This document shows, piece by piece, positions 46,332 to 56,113 of a stretch of DNA of 64,000 bases. The notes below the pieces were generated by a model, which saw only the letters and a list, made by a program, of their open reading frames with translations, had not been told where the DNA came from and ran no database searches. A program made the position numbers and the translations under genes. The stretch spans positions 1 to 64,000 of the forward strand of contig NZ_JAMDGY010000069.1 in assembly GCF_028656955.1 (NCBI RefSeq), given 5' to 3'. Positions within the stretch are counted from its first letter, which is position 1. Every line of letters starts with the position of its first letter. The DNA comes from Pseudomonas fontis (GTDB lineage: Bacteria > Pseudomonadota > Gammaproteobacteria > Pseudomonadales > Pseudomonadaceae).

Positions 46332-46783
46332 TCCCGCTCGATGTACTTGCACAGCTGCGCGAGGCCCATGGCCAGGGCAACTATGAGCCGCTGCTGGCGC
46401 TGATCCCCTATGCCGGGCTGATCGGTATCGAATGCACGCGTGAGGGCGACGACCTGCTGTTCCGTCTGCCCGCCAACCAGGACAACATCGGCAACCCGTT
46501 GCTGCCGGCGATACACGGCGGGGTGATTGCAGGCTTCATGGAGCTGTCGGCGGCGTTGTACCTGCTGATTTTCAGCGAAAGCGCGGCGATCCCGAAGATC
46601 ATCGATTTTTCCATCGACTACCTGCGCGCCGGGCTGTACCGCGATACCTACGCGCGCTGCCAGTTATGGCGCCAGGGACGGCGTGTGACCAACGTATCGA
46701 TCACCGCCTGGCAGGCCGATCCGGCGCAGCCGATTGCTACCGCCCGGGCACACTTCAAGATCAAAGAGTTGCCGGCCCCTTGA
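46328..46783 (+). CDS. PaaI-type hotdog thioesterase, copy 2
   Basis: A 151-residue hotdog protein related to the preceding one, with NPLLPAIHGGVIAGFMELSAALYLL and the DFSIDYLRAG strand. Here the helix residue after HGG-VIAGFM is Glu in place of Asp, another common hotdog catalytic choice. Overlapping genes suggest the two proteins may form a mixed assembly. The -35 element of the htpG heat-shock promoter covers its stop codon. Confidence 0.8.
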   Translation: MIPLDVLAQLREAHGQGNYEPLLALIPYAGLIGIECTREGDDLLFRLPANQDNIGNPLLPAIHGGVIAGFMELSAALYLLIFSESAAIPKIIDFSIDYLRAGLYRDTYARCQLWRQGRRVTNVSITAWQADPAQPIATARAHFKIKELPAP

Positions 46784-46807
46784 AATAGTCCGTCGCGTCC
46801 CCCATCT
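46779..46807 (+). promoter_or_regulatory. Sigma32 (RpoH) promoter of htpG
   Basis: CTTGAAA (46779-46785), 14 bp, CCCCATCT (46800-46807) matches the heat-shock consensus CTTGAAA-N11-16-CCCCATnT. It is about 90 bp before the htpG ATG. The -35 overlaps the stop codon of the upstream thioesterase gene. Confidence 0.85.
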
Positions 46808-46897
46808 GCTGTTCATCCCGCCGCAATCGGCCAGGTGTGTGCCTTTTGGCCCACCTGTCGAAGCGACCACTGCCATCAGATTGGAGTTTTGAAGACC

Positions 46898-48802
46898 ATG
46901 AGTGTTGATACTCAGAAGGAAACCCTGGGCTTCCAGACCGAGGTAAAGCAGCTGCTGCACCTCATGATCCATTCGCTGTACTCGAACAAGGAAATTTTCC
47001 TGCGCGAGCTGATTTCCAACGCTTCCGACGCTGTGGACAAGCTGCGCTTCGAAGCGCTGGCCAAGCCAGAGCTGCTTGAAGGTGGCGCGGAACTGAAAAT
47101 CCGGGTGAGCTTCGACAAGGCGGCCAACACCGTCACCCTCGAAGACAACGGCATCGGCATGAGCCGTGAAGACGTCATCGCCAACCTGGGCACCATTGCC
47201 AAGTCCGGCACCGCTGACTTCATGAAGCACCTGACCGGCGACCAGAAAAAGGATTCGCACCTGATCGGCCAGTTCGGCGTGGGCTTCTACTCGGCCTTCA
47301 TCGTTGCCGACAAGGTTGACGTCTACAGCCGCCGCGCCGGCGCACCGGCTTCGGAAGGCGTGCACTGGTCCTCCAAAGGTGAAGGCGAGTTCGACGTTGC
47401 CACCATCGACAAGCCTGAGCGCGGTACCCGCATCGTCCTGCACCTGAAAAAGGATGAGGAAGAGTTCGCCGATGGCTGGCGCCTGCGCAACATCGTCAAG
47501 AAATACTCCGACCATATCGCTCTGCCGATCGAACTGCCAAAGCAGGTCGAAGCGGCTGAAGGCGAAGAGCAGCCTGCCGAGGAATGGGAAACCGTCAACC
47601 GCGCCAGCGCCCTGTGGACCCGTCCGCGTACCGAAATCAAGGACGAGGAATACCAGGAGTTCTACAAGCACATCGGGCATGACTTCGAAAACCCGCTGGC
47701 CTGGAGCCACAACAAGGTCGAAGGCAAGCTGGAATACAACTCGCTGCTGTACGTCCCGGCGCGCGCGCCGTTCGACCTGTACCAGCGTGAAGCACCGCGC
47801 GGCCTGAAGCTCTATGTGCAGCGCGTGTTCGTCATGGACCAGGCCGAATCGTTCCTGCCGCTGTACCTGCGCTTCATCAAGGGCGTGGTCGACTCCAACG
47901 ACCTGTCGCTGAACGTCTCGCGGGAAATCCTGCAGAAAGACCCGATCATCGATTCGATGAAGTCGGCACTGACCAAGCGCGTACTGGACATGCTCGAGAA
48001 GCTGGCCAAGAACGAGCCTGAGCAGTACAAGGGCTTCTGGAAGAACTTTGGCCAGGTGATGAAGGAAGGCCCGGCCGAAGATTTCGCTAACAAGGAAAAA
48101 ATCGCCGGCCTGCTGCGCTTTGCCTCCACCCAGGACGACAGCGGCGAGCAAAGTGTTGCCCTGGCTGACTACCTGGCCCGCGCCAAGGAAGGTCAGGACA
48201 AGATCTACTTCCTCACCGGCGAGTCCTACGCGCAGGTCAAGAACAGCCCGCACCTGGAAGTCTTCCGCAAGAAAGGCATCGAAGTGCTGCTGCTGACCGA
48301 CCGTATCGACGAGTGGCTGATGAGCTACCTGAGCGAATTCGACGGCAAGAGCTTTGTTGATGTCGCCCGTGGTGACCTGGACCTGGGCAAGCTGGACTCC
48401 GAAGAGGACAAGAAGGCCCAGGAAGAAGTCGCCAAGGACAAGGAAGGCCTGATCGAACGTCTGAAGGCTGCCCTGGGTGATACCGTCAGCGAGGTGCGCG
48501 TGTCGCACCGCCTGACCGATTCGCCAGCGATCCTGGCCATCGGTGAACAGGACCTGGGCCTGCAAATGCGCCAGATCCTTGAAGCCAGCGGGCAGAAGGT
48601 GCCGGACTCCAAGCCGATCTTCGAATTCAACCCGAGCCACCCGCTGATCGAGAAGCTGGACCACGAGCAGAGCGAAGACCGTTTCGCCGACTTCTCGCAC
48701 ATCCTCTTCGACCAGGCAGCGCTGGCGGCGGGTGACAGCTTGAAGGACCCTGCGGCGTACGTTCGTCGACTGAACAAGCTACTGGTCGAGTTATCGGCTT
48801 AA
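46898..48802 (+). CDS. htpG: Hsp90 chaperone HtpG
   Basis: A 634-residue Hsp90. The N-terminal GHKL ATPase domain has [38 protein letters not shown] and [15 protein letters not shown]. The middle domain includes [11 protein letters not shown] and [18 protein letters not shown]. The C-terminal dimerisation domain follows. It remodels client proteins under heat stress, in line with its sigma32 promoter. It ends at a short strong terminator (48814-48838). Confidence 0.97.
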   Translation: MSVDTQKETLGFQTEVKQLLHLMIHSLYSNKEIFLRELISNASDAVDKLRFEALAKPELLEGGAELKIRVSFDKAANTVTLEDNGIGMSREDVIANLGTIAKSGTADFMKHLTGDQKKDSHLIGQFGVGFYSAFIVADKVDVYSRRAGAPASEGVHWSSKGEGEFDVATIDKPERGTRIVLHLKKDEEEFADGWRLRNIVKKYSDHIALPIELPKQVEAAEGEEQPAEEWETVNRASALWTRPRTEIKDEEYQEFYKHIGHDFENPLAWSHNKVEGKLEYNSLLYVPARAPFDLYQREAPRGLKLYVQRVFVMDQAESFLPLYLRFIKGVVDSNDLSLNVSREILQKDPIIDSMKSALTKRVLDMLEKLAKNEPEQYKGFWKNFGQVMKEGPAEDFANKEKIAGLLRFASTQDDSGEQSVALADYLARAKEGQDKIYFLTGESYAQVKNSPHLEVFRKKGIEVLLLTDRIDEWLMSYLSEFDGKSFVDVARGDLDLGKLDSEEDKKAQEEVAKDKEGLIERLKAALGDTVSEVRVSHRLTDSPAILAIGEQDLGLQMRQILEASGQKVPDSKPIFEFNPSHPLIEKLDHEQSEDRFADFSHILFDQAALAAGDSLKDPAAYVRRLNKLLVELSA

Positions 48803-48813
48803 GTAGTTGCAGG

Positions 48814-48838
48814 AAAGCCCGCTTCGGCGGGCTTTTTT
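48814..48838 (+). terminator. Terminator of htpG
   Basis: AAGCCCGC-TTCG-GCGGGCTT followed by a run of six T. Confidence 0.92.
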
Positions 48839-48858
48839 CATGGTGCAAGGAGGAGTGC

Positions 48859-49584
48859 ATGAGCAAGGTTACCGTTGAGTCGCTGGTCTATCATGTTGCC
48901 GGCAAAGCCTATGAGAGTCGTTTGTTCTATACCCCGGGTGCCCTCGGGCAGCCAGGCCTGCTGATGGCACCGAACTGGATGGGCATCGGCGAAGGCGCCG
49001 AGCGCATTGCTAGGGATGTTGCCGAGCGGGGATATGTGGTGCTGGTCGCCGATATCTATGGGCAGACCCTGCGACCGTCGAACATGGATGAAGCCGGGGC
49101 GGCGATGATGCCGCTCAAGGATGATCGCGTTGAACTGCGCAAGCGCATGAAGCAGGCGCTAGACCAGTTGCTGGGGCAGTCGCGAGCAGTGCTGGCGCCG
49201 GGCAAGCTGGCGACGTTCGGCTTCTGCTTTGGCGGTTGCTGTGCGCTGGAGCTGGGACGTGAGGATGAGCGCCTGCAGGCTGCGGTGTCGTTCCACGGCA
49301 CGCTGGACTCACCGCATCCGGCTCAGGATGGCAAGACCAAGGCGTCGATGCTGGTGCTGCATGGGGCTGCCGACCCGTTCGTGCCCGCGGAGCAGTTGCC
49401 GGCCTTTGGGGCAGAGATGGATACTGCGAAGGTTGACTGGCAAATCATCAGCTACGGCGGTGCGGTGCACTCGTTCACCGATATCAGTGCCAATTTCCCG
49501 GGCAAGATGAAGTACGACGCCAAGACTTCCAAGCGCGCCTTCCGGGCGATGTTCAATTTGCTGGACGAAGTGTTCAAGGCCTGA
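48859..49584 (+). CDS. Dienelactone hydrolase family protein
   Basis: A 241-residue alpha/beta-hydrolase. The nucleophile is the Cys in ATFGFCFGGCC, the catalytic Asp is probably in HGAADPFVP and the His in GGAVHSFTD. These match dienelactone hydrolases, but it lies in no aromatic-degradation cluster, so the natural substrate is unknown. P. aeruginosa also has such a gene directly after htpG. AAGGAGG precedes its ATG. A perfect REP palindrome follows the gene. Confidence 0.85.
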   Translation: MSKVTVESLVYHVAGKAYESRLFYTPGALGQPGLLMAPNWMGIGEGAERIARDVAERGYVVLVADIYGQTLRPSNMDEAGAAMMPLKDDRVELRKRMKQALDQLLGQSRAVLAPGKLATFGFCFGGCCALELGREDERLQAAVSFHGTLDSPHPAQDGKTKASMLVLHGAADPFVPAEQLPAFGAEMDTAKVDWQIISYGGAVHSFTDISANFPGKMKYDAKTSKRAFRAMFNLLDEVFKA

Positions 49585-49617
49585 TTCAGGCTCCAATCCA
49601 GAACCAGACCTCAAACC

Positions 49618-49648
49618 CTGTGGGAGCCGGCAAGGCCGGCTCCCACAG
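49618..49648. repeat. Perfect REP palindrome
   Basis: CTGTGGGAGCCGGC-AAG-GCCGGCTCCCACAG, a 14-bp perfect stem with a 3-nt loop, between convergent genes. Same family as the units at 11524 and 53960. Confidence 0.85.
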
Positions 49649-49664
49649 ATCGGGTTCTGTTCAG

Positions 49665-50528
49665 TCAGCGTGGCAACTCAATCCGCCCATGCTCCCCCGG
49701 AACCACCGGCCAATCCCCGGCCGCCCAGCGCGCCCGCGCCTGCTCAATTAGCGCCGGGTCACTGGCGACGAAATTCCAGTTCATCCGTCGTGGCCCATCC
49801 AGCGGCGCACCGCCGATCAGCACCAGGTGGCTATCCTCTTCGGCATACAGGGTGACGTCCTCGCCTTCAGGCAACACCACCAGGCTGCAAGGCTCGATCA
49901 CGCCATCGCCCAGGCTGACTTCCCCGGCAATCACGTACAGCGCCCGTTCAGCGTGCTCGCTAGGCACCACCAGCGTGGTCGCTGAAAGCATGTGCACTTC
50001 GGCATACAAGGTGGGCGAGAGCACCGGCACTGGTGACTCCAGGCAGAATCCGCTGCCGGCAATCATGCGGATCTGTACGCCAAGGTTGTCACTGAGCGGC
50101 AGGCTCGCAACTGGATGGTGGCTGTAGCTGCCCGGCCCTTGCTCATCGGCCTGTGGCGAGGCCAGCCACACCTGCAAGCCATGCAGCCGCGAGCCTTCCC
50201 GCACGCCCTCCGGTGTAGTGCGCTCGACATGGGCGATGGCGCTGCCCGCGGTCATCCAGCTGACTTCGCCGGCCTTGACCCGCTGATCGGAGCCCAGGCT
50301 GTCCTTGTGCAGGATCTCGCCTGCAAACAGGTAGGTCAGGGTCGACAGGCCGATATGCGGGTGCTGGCGGATATCCATGCCGTGCCCCGGCGCGTAGTCG
50401 GTCTCCAGCATGTGATCAAAGAACACGAAGGGCCCGACACTGCGGCATTTCGCCGAAGGCAGCGGGCGCAGGATGGGCTGGCCTTCGACCGATTCGGCGC
50501 GGGGTACGATCACCAGGGGAGTGTGCAT
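49665..50528 (-). CDS. Pirin-family bicupin
   Basis: A 287-residue two-cupin protein. The metal-site histidines and glutamate of pirins are in DIRQHPHIGLSTLTYL and SAIAHVERTTPEG, and the first domain carries GPFVFFDHM. The C-terminal cupin is complete. Bacterial pirins vary: some are quercetin dioxygenases, others regulate enzymes such as pyruvate dehydrogenase. The start at 50528 (MHTPLVIVPRAES) is the first that gives the normal pirin N terminus. It is divergent from the amidohydrolase. Confidence 0.85.
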   Translation of the reverse strand: MHTPLVIVPRAESVEGQPILRPLPSAKCRSVGPFVFFDHMLETDYAPGHGMDIRQHPHIGLSTLTYLFAGEILHKDSLGSDQRVKAGEVSWMTAGSAIAHVERTTPEGVREGSRLHGLQVWLASPQADEQGPGSYSHHPVASLPLSDNLGVQIRMIAGSGFCLESPVPVLSPTLYAEVHMLSATTLVVPSEHAERALYVIAGEVSLGDGVIEPCSLVVLPEGEDVTLYAEEDSHLVLIGGAPLDGPRRMNWNFVASDPALIEQARARWAAGDWPVVPGEHGRIELPR

Positions 50529-50643
50529 GGCTGGGCTCCAGGCCAATTCGTGATGCGCCCAGCATAACGCTTTCCCGGTCAAGGCTGAACCCAGCGTGCC
50601 GGGCGCAGGTCTACCCTGTCTGAACAACTCAAGGGGGAAGCCA

Positions 50644-51648
50644 ATGTTTGCCAGATGCCTGGGTGGATTGTTGCTGGTGGGGGCGTTGATCGACGCTGCG
50701 CAAGCGCGCGACTATCGCTACAGCGACGCTCACCTGCACTACGTCGATTTCTTCCAGGAAAGCGAAGGCATGCCGGCCTTGCTCAAGGCCATGGATGCGG
50801 CGCGCATCGACCAGTCGATGATCTCCGGTGTGTCGGTGGCCAAGAAGTGGCACGAAGATGAGCCCAAGCGCCCGCGTTACTATGCTGGGGACGATGCCGA
50901 CGCCTACTGGTACAGCGCAACCGACGTCTATGTGGCTGCTGCGCTACAGAAGTTGCCGGCCGAGCAACGCAAGCGCTTCCATCCCTTCCTGACCGGCTTC
51001 AACCCGGTGGACAAGAACGCCGTGACCCACATCGAGCGCATGCTCGAGCTCTATCCAGGCCTCTGGCAGGGAATCGGCGAGGTCTTCACCCGGCACGACG
51101 ACCTGACCGCGCTGACCAGCGGTGATACCCCGCGCGCCAATAACGAAGCCATGACCCGTATCTACCACCTGGCCGCCGAGCAGGACATGCCGGTGCTGAT
51201 CCACTCCAACATCACCTCCAAGCGTGAGCGCAACCCACTGTACCTGGCAGAAATCGAAGAGCCACTGCGCAATCATCCGCACACCCGCTTCATCTGGGCC
51301 CACGCCGGGACCAGCCTGGAAATTCACCGCCACCAGACCCGGATGGACTTTCTGCTCCCCACCCTGACGCGCCTGCTGGAGGACTACCCCAATCTGTTCG
51401 TCGACCTGTCCTGGAGCGTCTTGCAGCCGTACCTGCTGGACGAGCAGGGCGTGCCGAGGCCGCAGTGGCTGGCGCTGGTGCAGCGCTTTCCCGAGCGTTT
51501 CATGCTTGGCTCCGATGTGGTCGGGCGCTATGGCAGCCTGGGCGAGCAACTGCACGGTTTTGACCCGTTCCTCGATGCCTTGCCTGCAGATGTGGCGCAG
51601 AAAGTCGCCCGGGACAACTTCCTCGCCGTGCTGCCCAAGGCTCGCTAA
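50644..51648 (+). CDS. Secreted amidohydrolase-family protein
   Basis: A 334-residue protein with a signal peptide (about 1-20, ending AQA) and an amidohydrolase_2 (ACMSD-like) TIM barrel. YSDAHLHYVDF supplies the first metal-site His pair, LIHSNI and FIWAHAGTS further ligands, and LGSDVVGRYG the last Asp. Periplasmic members are poorly characterised and the substrate is not known. The ATG at 50644 follows a strong AAGGGGGAAG ribosome site. Confidence 0.78.
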   Translation: MFARCLGGLLLVGALIDAAQARDYRYSDAHLHYVDFFQESEGMPALLKAMDAARIDQSMISGVSVAKKWHEDEPKRPRYYAGDDADAYWYSATDVYVAAALQKLPAEQRKRFHPFLTGFNPVDKNAVTHIERMLELYPGLWQGIGEVFTRHDDLTALTSGDTPRANNEAMTRIYHLAAEQDMPVLIHSNITSKRERNPLYLAEIEEPLRNHPHTRFIWAHAGTSLEIHRHQTRMDFLLPTLTRLLEDYPNLFVDLSWSVLQPYLLDEQGVPRPQWLALVQRFPERFMLGSDVVGRYGSLGEQLHGFDPFLDALPADVAQKVARDNFLAVLPKAR

Positions 51649-51716
51649 GCAAAACTGTCATCAGCCTGTCACGCAATCCACATAGCCTGCCGCCATCAAT
51701 CGTGAGGGAGAGCGGT

Positions 51717-52181
51717 ATGTTGATTCGTCGTTTGGGTGCACTGGCTGCGCTGATGCTGGTAGGTACTGGGGTGAATGCCGAGGTGCGTGTTCAGGGGCCG
51801 GTGGAATACGGTGTGTTTGAAAGCCGCCATCAGGATTTCCAGTCGGGGGAGCGGATCCTGGCCCAGAATGGCCAAGCCATTCAGCCGACCGACCAGGTGC
51901 CGGCCAAATTGGGCAGCAAATTTGGCATGCGTTATCGCCTGGAAGGCAAGGTCGCCGAGGATACCCCGCTGACGCTGCTTTATTTCACCCCGGGCGTGAT
52001 TACCCCGGACGGCAAGCGTCACGACAAATTCGAAGTGGTGCAGAAATTGGTGCCAGGCGCCCCGCAGGACGTGATGGCCTACGAATTCACCGAAAATCAC
52101 GAGGTCGTGCGCGGCGAGTGGCGCTTCATGGTGTTCCAGGGTGACCGCCTGTTGGCCGAACAACGTTTCAACGTTCGCTGA
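51717..52181 (+). CDS. DUF3859 periplasmic protein
   Basis: A 154-residue secreted protein. A signal peptide (about 1-21, ending VNA) precedes a beta-rich domain with VEYGVFESRHQ, KFGMRYRLEG, TPGVITPDGKRHDKFE and GEWRFMVFQGDRLLAEQRF, as in DUF3859. Function unknown. GAGGGAGAG is the ribosome site of the ATG at 51717. Confidence 0.72.
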   Translation: MLIRRLGALAALMLVGTGVNAEVRVQGPVEYGVFESRHQDFQSGERILAQNGQAIQPTDQVPAKLGSKFGMRYRLEGKVAEDTPLTLLYFTPGVITPDGKRHDKFEVVQKLVPGAPQDVMAYEFTENHEVVRGEWRFMVFQGDRLLAEQRFNVR

Positions 52182-52256
52182 TGGCATGGTGACACTGCTG
52201 TCGAAATCATAAGCGGTTTTGATATCAGCTTTTGGTCTTACGCAAAATTCTGAGGG

Positions 52257-52264
52257 GCCGATAC
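52257..52264 (+). promoter_or_regulatory. Possible FliA (sigma28) -10 element upstream of the chemoreceptor
   Basis: GCCGATAC matches seven of eight bases of the FliA -10 GCCGATAA, 57 bp before the chemoreceptor ATG. The -35 region 15 bp upstream (TTAC) is a poor match to TAAA, so support is partial. Confidence 0.35.
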
Positions 52265-52320
52265 CGTCTAAAGCAGGTCTGCTGCATGACCGATGCAGCG
52301 CTTTTGGAAGGAACCGGAAG

Positions 52321-53946
52321 ATGAGTCTCAGAAGCTTGAACATCGCGCCCAGGGCCGGGTTGGGATTCGGCCTGGTGGCGCTGCTGGTGGTTGCATTGGG
52401 CGCGTTCGCCCTGATCCAGATGACCAGCATGCGTCAACAATCCGAGCAGGTGGACAGCAACTGGCTGCCCAGCGTGATCGCGGTGGGGCAGATCAGCCAG
52501 GACATGTTGCGTATTCGCGCACTGACCCTGCGTCTGCTGGTCAACCGCGACGACGCCGCCCTGCAACAGAACAAAGCCCGTGTCGAAGAGATCAAGCTGG
52601 GCCTGGTCAAGGCCCAGCAGGCTTACCAGGCGTTGATCGTGCTGCCCGAAGAGCAGACGCTGTTCGACCGTTACCTCGCCCATGAGAAGCAGTACCTGGC
52701 CTTGCAGGCGCAGGTCACCCAGCTGTCGGCGCAGAACCAGGTGGAGCAGGCCATTGCCCTGGTCAATGGCGAAATGAACCAGCTGGCTGATCAGCTCACG
52801 GCCAGCCTCAACGAGCTGATTGCCCTCAATACCCATCACGCCAACACCGCGACGGACCTGTCCGAGTCGGTGTACAAGCGTGCCTGGGTCTGGGTCGTCG
52901 GGCTGTTGGTGGCTGCCGTGGTGCTGACGGTGGTGCTGGCGCTGACCTTGACGCGCAGTATCGTCGGCCCGCTAGCGCAGTCACTGCATGTGGCGGAGGT
53001 GGTGGCCACAGGCGACCTGACGCCGCAGATCACCATCGAGGGCAAGGATGAGCCGGCGCGTCTGCTCACGGCGCTCAAGCAAATGCAGCAGAGCCTGCGC
53101 GATACCATCGGGCGCATCTCCGATTCGTCCAATCAGCTGGCCTCGGCGTCCGAGGAGCTGAGTGCGGTGACCGAAGATGCCACCCGTGGGCTGCACCAGC
53201 AGACTCAGGAAATCGAGCAGGCGGCAACCGCAGTGAACCAGATGACCTCGGCGGTGGAGGAGGTGGCCAGCAACGCGGTGGCGACCTCCGAGGCCTCCCA
53301 GGAGTCCAACCGCATTGCCCATCAGGGGCGCGAGCAGGTACGCCTTACGGTCACCTCGATTGAGGCATTGGCTGCGGGTGTCACGGCCAACTCCGAGGAG
53401 GTCGGGCAGTTGGCGCTGCAGGTTCACGGGATTACCAAGGTGCTCGACGTGATTGGTGCGATTGCCGAGCAGACCAACCTGCTGGCGCTCAACGCGGCCA
53501 TTGAAGCGGCGCGGGCGGGGGATGCCGGGCGTGGGTTTGCCGTGGTGGCTGACGAGGTGCGGGCATTGGCGCACCGTACGCAGCAGTCGACGCGGGAAAT
53601 CGAGCAGATGATCGATGGTATCCAGCAGGGCACCAACCGAGCGGTGGAGGGCATGCAGCAGACCAGTTTGCGTGCGCGTGGCACGCTGGAGGGCGCGCAT
53701 GCGGCGGGGGAGGCGCTGGAGGGAATTGCCAGTGCAATTCACTTGATCAACGAGCGCAACCTGGTGATTGCCAGTGCGTCGGAGCAGCAGGCCCAGGTGG
53801 CGCGGGAAGTGGACCGCAACCTGACCAATATCCGCGACCTGGCCTTGCAGAGCTCGGCGGGGGCGAACCAGACCAGTGCGGCGAGCCAGGCGTTGTCGCA
53901 ATTGGCGATCGAGTTGAATACGCTTGTGGGCAGGTTCTCTGTTTGA
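52321..53946 (+). CDS. Methyl-accepting chemotaxis protein
   Basis: A 541-residue chemoreceptor. Helix 1 is at about residues 14-36, a four-helix-bundle periplasmic sensor covers about 37-185, and helix 2 is near 188-210. A HAMP domain ([23 protein letters not shown]) follows, then the long signalling coiled coil with the hairpin tip [40 protein letters not shown]. The ligand is unknown. It lies next to fabBA, as PA1608 does in P. aeruginosa. The ATG at 52321 begins just before the first helix. Confidence 0.92.
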   Translation: MSLRSLNIAPRAGLGFGLVALLVVALGAFALIQMTSMRQQSEQVDSNWLPSVIAVGQISQDMLRIRALTLRLLVNRDDAALQQNKARVEEIKLGLVKAQQAYQALIVLPEEQTLFDRYLAHEKQYLALQAQVTQLSAQNQVEQAIALVNGEMNQLADQLTASLNELIALNTHHANTATDLSESVYKRAWVWVVGLLVAAVVLTVVLALTLTRSIVGPLAQSLHVAEVVATGDLTPQITIEGKDEPARLLTALKQMQQSLRDTIGRISDSSNQLASASEELSAVTEDATRGLHQQTQEIEQAATAVNQMTSAVEEVASNAVATSEASQESNRIAHQGREQVRLTVTSIEALAAGVTANSEEVGQLALQVHGITKVLDVIGAIAEQTNLLALNAAIEAARAGDAGRGFAVVADEVRALAHRTQQSTREIEQMIDGIQQGTNRAVEGMQQTSLRARGTLEGAHAAGEALEGIASAIHLINERNLVIASASEQQAQVAREVDRNLTNIRDLALQSSAGANQTSAASQALSQLAIELNTLVGRFSV

Positions 53947-53959
53947 GGCTCTGCGAACC

Positions 53960-54062
53960 CTGTGGGAGCCGGCCTTGCCGGCGATGAGGCCGGTACGGCT
54001 GGCGGCTGCAGCCTGGTGTGCACATCACTAGGCCCATCGCTGGCAAGGCCAGCTCCCACAGG
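53960..54062. repeat. Paired inverted REP elements (BIME)
   Basis: CTGTGGGAGCCGGCCTTGCCGGCGAT (from 53960) and an inverse copy ending GGCCAGCTCCCACAGG (54062) flank a 50-bp spacer, between the convergent chemoreceptor and fabB genes. Confidence 0.8.
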
Positions 54063-54110
54063 ACTCTTCGCACGGTCGCTGTTCATGGACTATTCCTGAC
54101 CCAGACAAAC

Positions 54111-54140
54111 AAAAACGCCCCGAACCAGTCGGGGCGTTTT
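54111..54140. terminator. Bidirectional terminator near fabB
   Basis: ACGCCCCGA-ACCAG-TCGGGGCGT, with A-run and T-run flanks. Confidence 0.9.
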
Positions 54141-54159
54141 CAGGGTAAGGGGTTGACCC

Positions 54160-55380
54160 TTACTTGCCTTCCCAGCGCTTGAGCACCAGGGTGGCGTTGG
54201 TGCCGCCGAAACCGAAGCTGTTGCTCATCACGGTGTTCAGCTCAACGTTTTCGCGCGTTTCACGCAGAACTGGCAGGTCGGCCACTTCCGGGTCCAGCTC
54301 GTCGATGTTGGCCGAACCGGCAATGAACTTGCCTTCCATCATCAGCAGGCAGTAGATCGCTTCGTGAACACCGGCAGCGCCCAGCGAGTGACCCGACAGG
54401 CTCTTGGTCGAGCTGATTGCCGGGGCCTTGTCGCCGAACACTTCACGCACACCTTTCATTTCCGCGACGTCACCGACCGGGGTCGAAGTGCCGTGGGTGT
54501 TCAGGTAGTCGATCGGGGTGTCGACGGTGGACAGCGCCTGCTGCATGCAGCGGATCGCGCCTTCGCCACTTGGGGCAACCATGTCGTAGCCGTCGGAGGT
54601 CGCGCCGTAGCCAACCAGTTCGGCGTAGATCTTGGCGCCACGGGCCAGAGCGTGTTCCAGCTCCTCGACCACGACCATGCCGCCACCGCCGGCGATGACG
54701 AAACCGTCACGGTCAGCGTCGTAGGCACGCGAGGCTTTTTCCGGGGTGTCGTTGCGCTTGCTGGACAGGGCGCCCATGGCGTCGAACAGGAACGACTGGC
54801 TCCAATGCTCTTCTTCACCACCACCGGCGAAGACGATGTCCTGCTTGCCCATCTGGATCTGTTCCATCGCGGTACCGATGCAGTGTGCACTGGTGGCGCA
54901 AGCGGAAGAGATCGAGTAGTTGATGCCCTTGATCTTGAATGGCGTAGCCAGGCAAGCCGATACGGTGCTGCCCATGGTGCGGGTGACACGGTACGGGCCA
55001 ACGCGCTTGACGCCTTTTTCGCGCAGGATGTCCAGCGCTTCCATCTGGTTCAGGGTCGAGGCGCCGCCGGAACCGGCAACCAGGCCGGTACGCGGGTTGG
55101 ACACCTGGTCTTCGGCCAGGCCAGAGTCGGCAATCGCGTCCTTCATTGCCAGGTAGGCATAGGCCGCAGCGTGGCCAACGAAGCGATAGATCTTGCGGTC
55201 GATCAGTTCTTCGAGGTTCAGGTCAATGGAGCCGGAAACCTGGCTGCGCAGACCCATTTCGGCATATTCCGGGTTGAATCGGATGCCAGGGCGGCTTGCT
55301 CGCAGGTTAGCGGAGACGGTCTCTTTGTCATTGCCCAGGCACGATACGATGCCCAGACCGGTGATTACGACGCGGCGCAT
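54160..55380 (-). CDS. fabB: 3-Oxoacyl-ACP synthase I
   Basis: A 406-residue condensing enzyme required for elongating unsaturated fatty acids. Its catalytic triad is visible: Cys in [12 protein letters not shown], His in [11 protein letters not shown] and His in [15 protein letters not shown]. The N terminus [18 protein letters not shown] is typical. It is the second gene of the fabA-fabB operon, 11 bp after fabA, an arrangement conserved in Pseudomonas. Confidence 0.96.
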   Translation of the reverse strand: MRRVVITGLGIVSCLGNDKETVSANLRASRPGIRFNPEYAEMGLRSQVSGSIDLNLEELIDRKIYRFVGHAAAYAYLAMKDAIADSGLAEDQVSNPRTGLVAGSGGASTLNQMEALDILREKGVKRVGPYRVTRTMGSTVSACLATPFKIKGINYSISSACATSAHCIGTAMEQIQMGKQDIVFAGGGEEEHWSQSFLFDAMGALSSKRNDTPEKASRAYDADRDGFVIAGGGGMVVVEELEHALARGAKIYAELVGYGATSDGYDMVAPSGEGAIRCMQQALSTVDTPIDYLNTHGTSTPVGDVAEMKGVREVFGDKAPAISSTKSLSGHSLGAAGVHEAIYCLLMMEGKFIAGSANIDELDPEVADLPVLRETRENVELNTVMSNSFGFGGTNATLVLKRWEGK

Positions 55381-55391
55381 GCGAATAACCC

Positions 55392-55907
55392 TTAGAAATT
55401 GTCAGTGGAGGTGAAAACGCCGACCCGGAGGCCTTCGGCGGTGTAGATCTCGCGACCGTCGACACTGACCGAACCATCGGCGATGGCCATGTTCAGCTTG
55501 CCCTTCAGGACACGCTTGATATGGATGTTATAGGTGACTTTCTTGGCGGTCGGCAGGACCTGGCCGAAGAATTTGACTTCACCCGAACCCAGGGCGCGAC
55601 CGCGGCCTGGCAGGCCTTGCCAACCCAGGAAGAAGCCTACCAGCTGCCACATGGCGTCGAGGCCCAGGCAACCTGGCATTACCGGATCACCCTCGAAGTG
55701 GCAGGCGAAGAACCACAGGTCCGGGGTGATATCCAGTTCGGCGACCAATTCACCTTTGCCGTACTTGCCACCCTCTTCGCTGATATGGGTGATGCGATCA
55801 ACCATCAGCATGTTCGGGGCGGGCAGTTGCGCGTTACCTGGGCCAAACAGCTCACCGCGACTGCAGCGCAGCAGGTCTTCCCGAGTAAAGGCGTTTTGTT
55901 TGGTCAT
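55392..55907 (-). CDS. fabA: 3-Hydroxydecanoyl-ACP dehydratase/isomerase
   Basis: A 171-residue bifunctional enzyme that dehydrates 3-hydroxydecanoyl-ACP and isomerises the product to the cis-3 form, the branch point to unsaturated fatty acids. The active-site His is in [13 protein letters not shown] and the Asp in [17 protein letters not shown], as in E. coli FabA. The first gene of fabAB. Its upstream region has a quasi-palindrome at 56042. Confidence 0.96.
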   Translation of the reverse strand: MTKQNAFTREDLLRCSRGELFGPGNAQLPAPNMLMVDRITHISEEGGKYGKGELVAELDITPDLWFFACHFEGDPVMPGCLGLDAMWQLVGFFLGWQGLPGRGRALGSGEVKFFGQVLPTAKKVTYNIHIKRVLKGKLNMAIADGSVSVDGREIYTAEGLRVGVFTSTDNF

Positions 55908-56041
55908 GCGAGCTCCTCAATAGTCCCCGTGTGGCAGGGGGCAAATCTTCCCGACCGTCCCCAAAAGCCTTGGGCTTGGGGCGGCAGCCTACACATAGAC
56001 TATTGCGTTGTGGTGAAAGTCACAGCACAGCGGACGAGAAT

Positions 56042-56055
56042 GTACACTTGTGCAC
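56042..56055. promoter_or_regulatory. Quasi-palindrome upstream of fabA
   Basis: GTACACT-TGTGCAC, a 14-bp imperfect palindrome (five of seven pairs) about 135 bp before fabA. Its form recalls TetR-type regulators of unsaturated fatty acid genes (FabR, DesT), but it was not matched to either consensus. Confidence 0.3.
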
Positions 56056-56113
56056 TGAAAATTTTATGACAAGCCCGGCAAGGGCCCGGTTCAGTCTCTT
56101 AGACTGCCGCACT

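Noticed and set aside
46664-48700. A 678-codon minus-strand frame over htpG
   Set aside because: Antisense shadow of a full-length Hsp90 gene with its own promoter and terminator.
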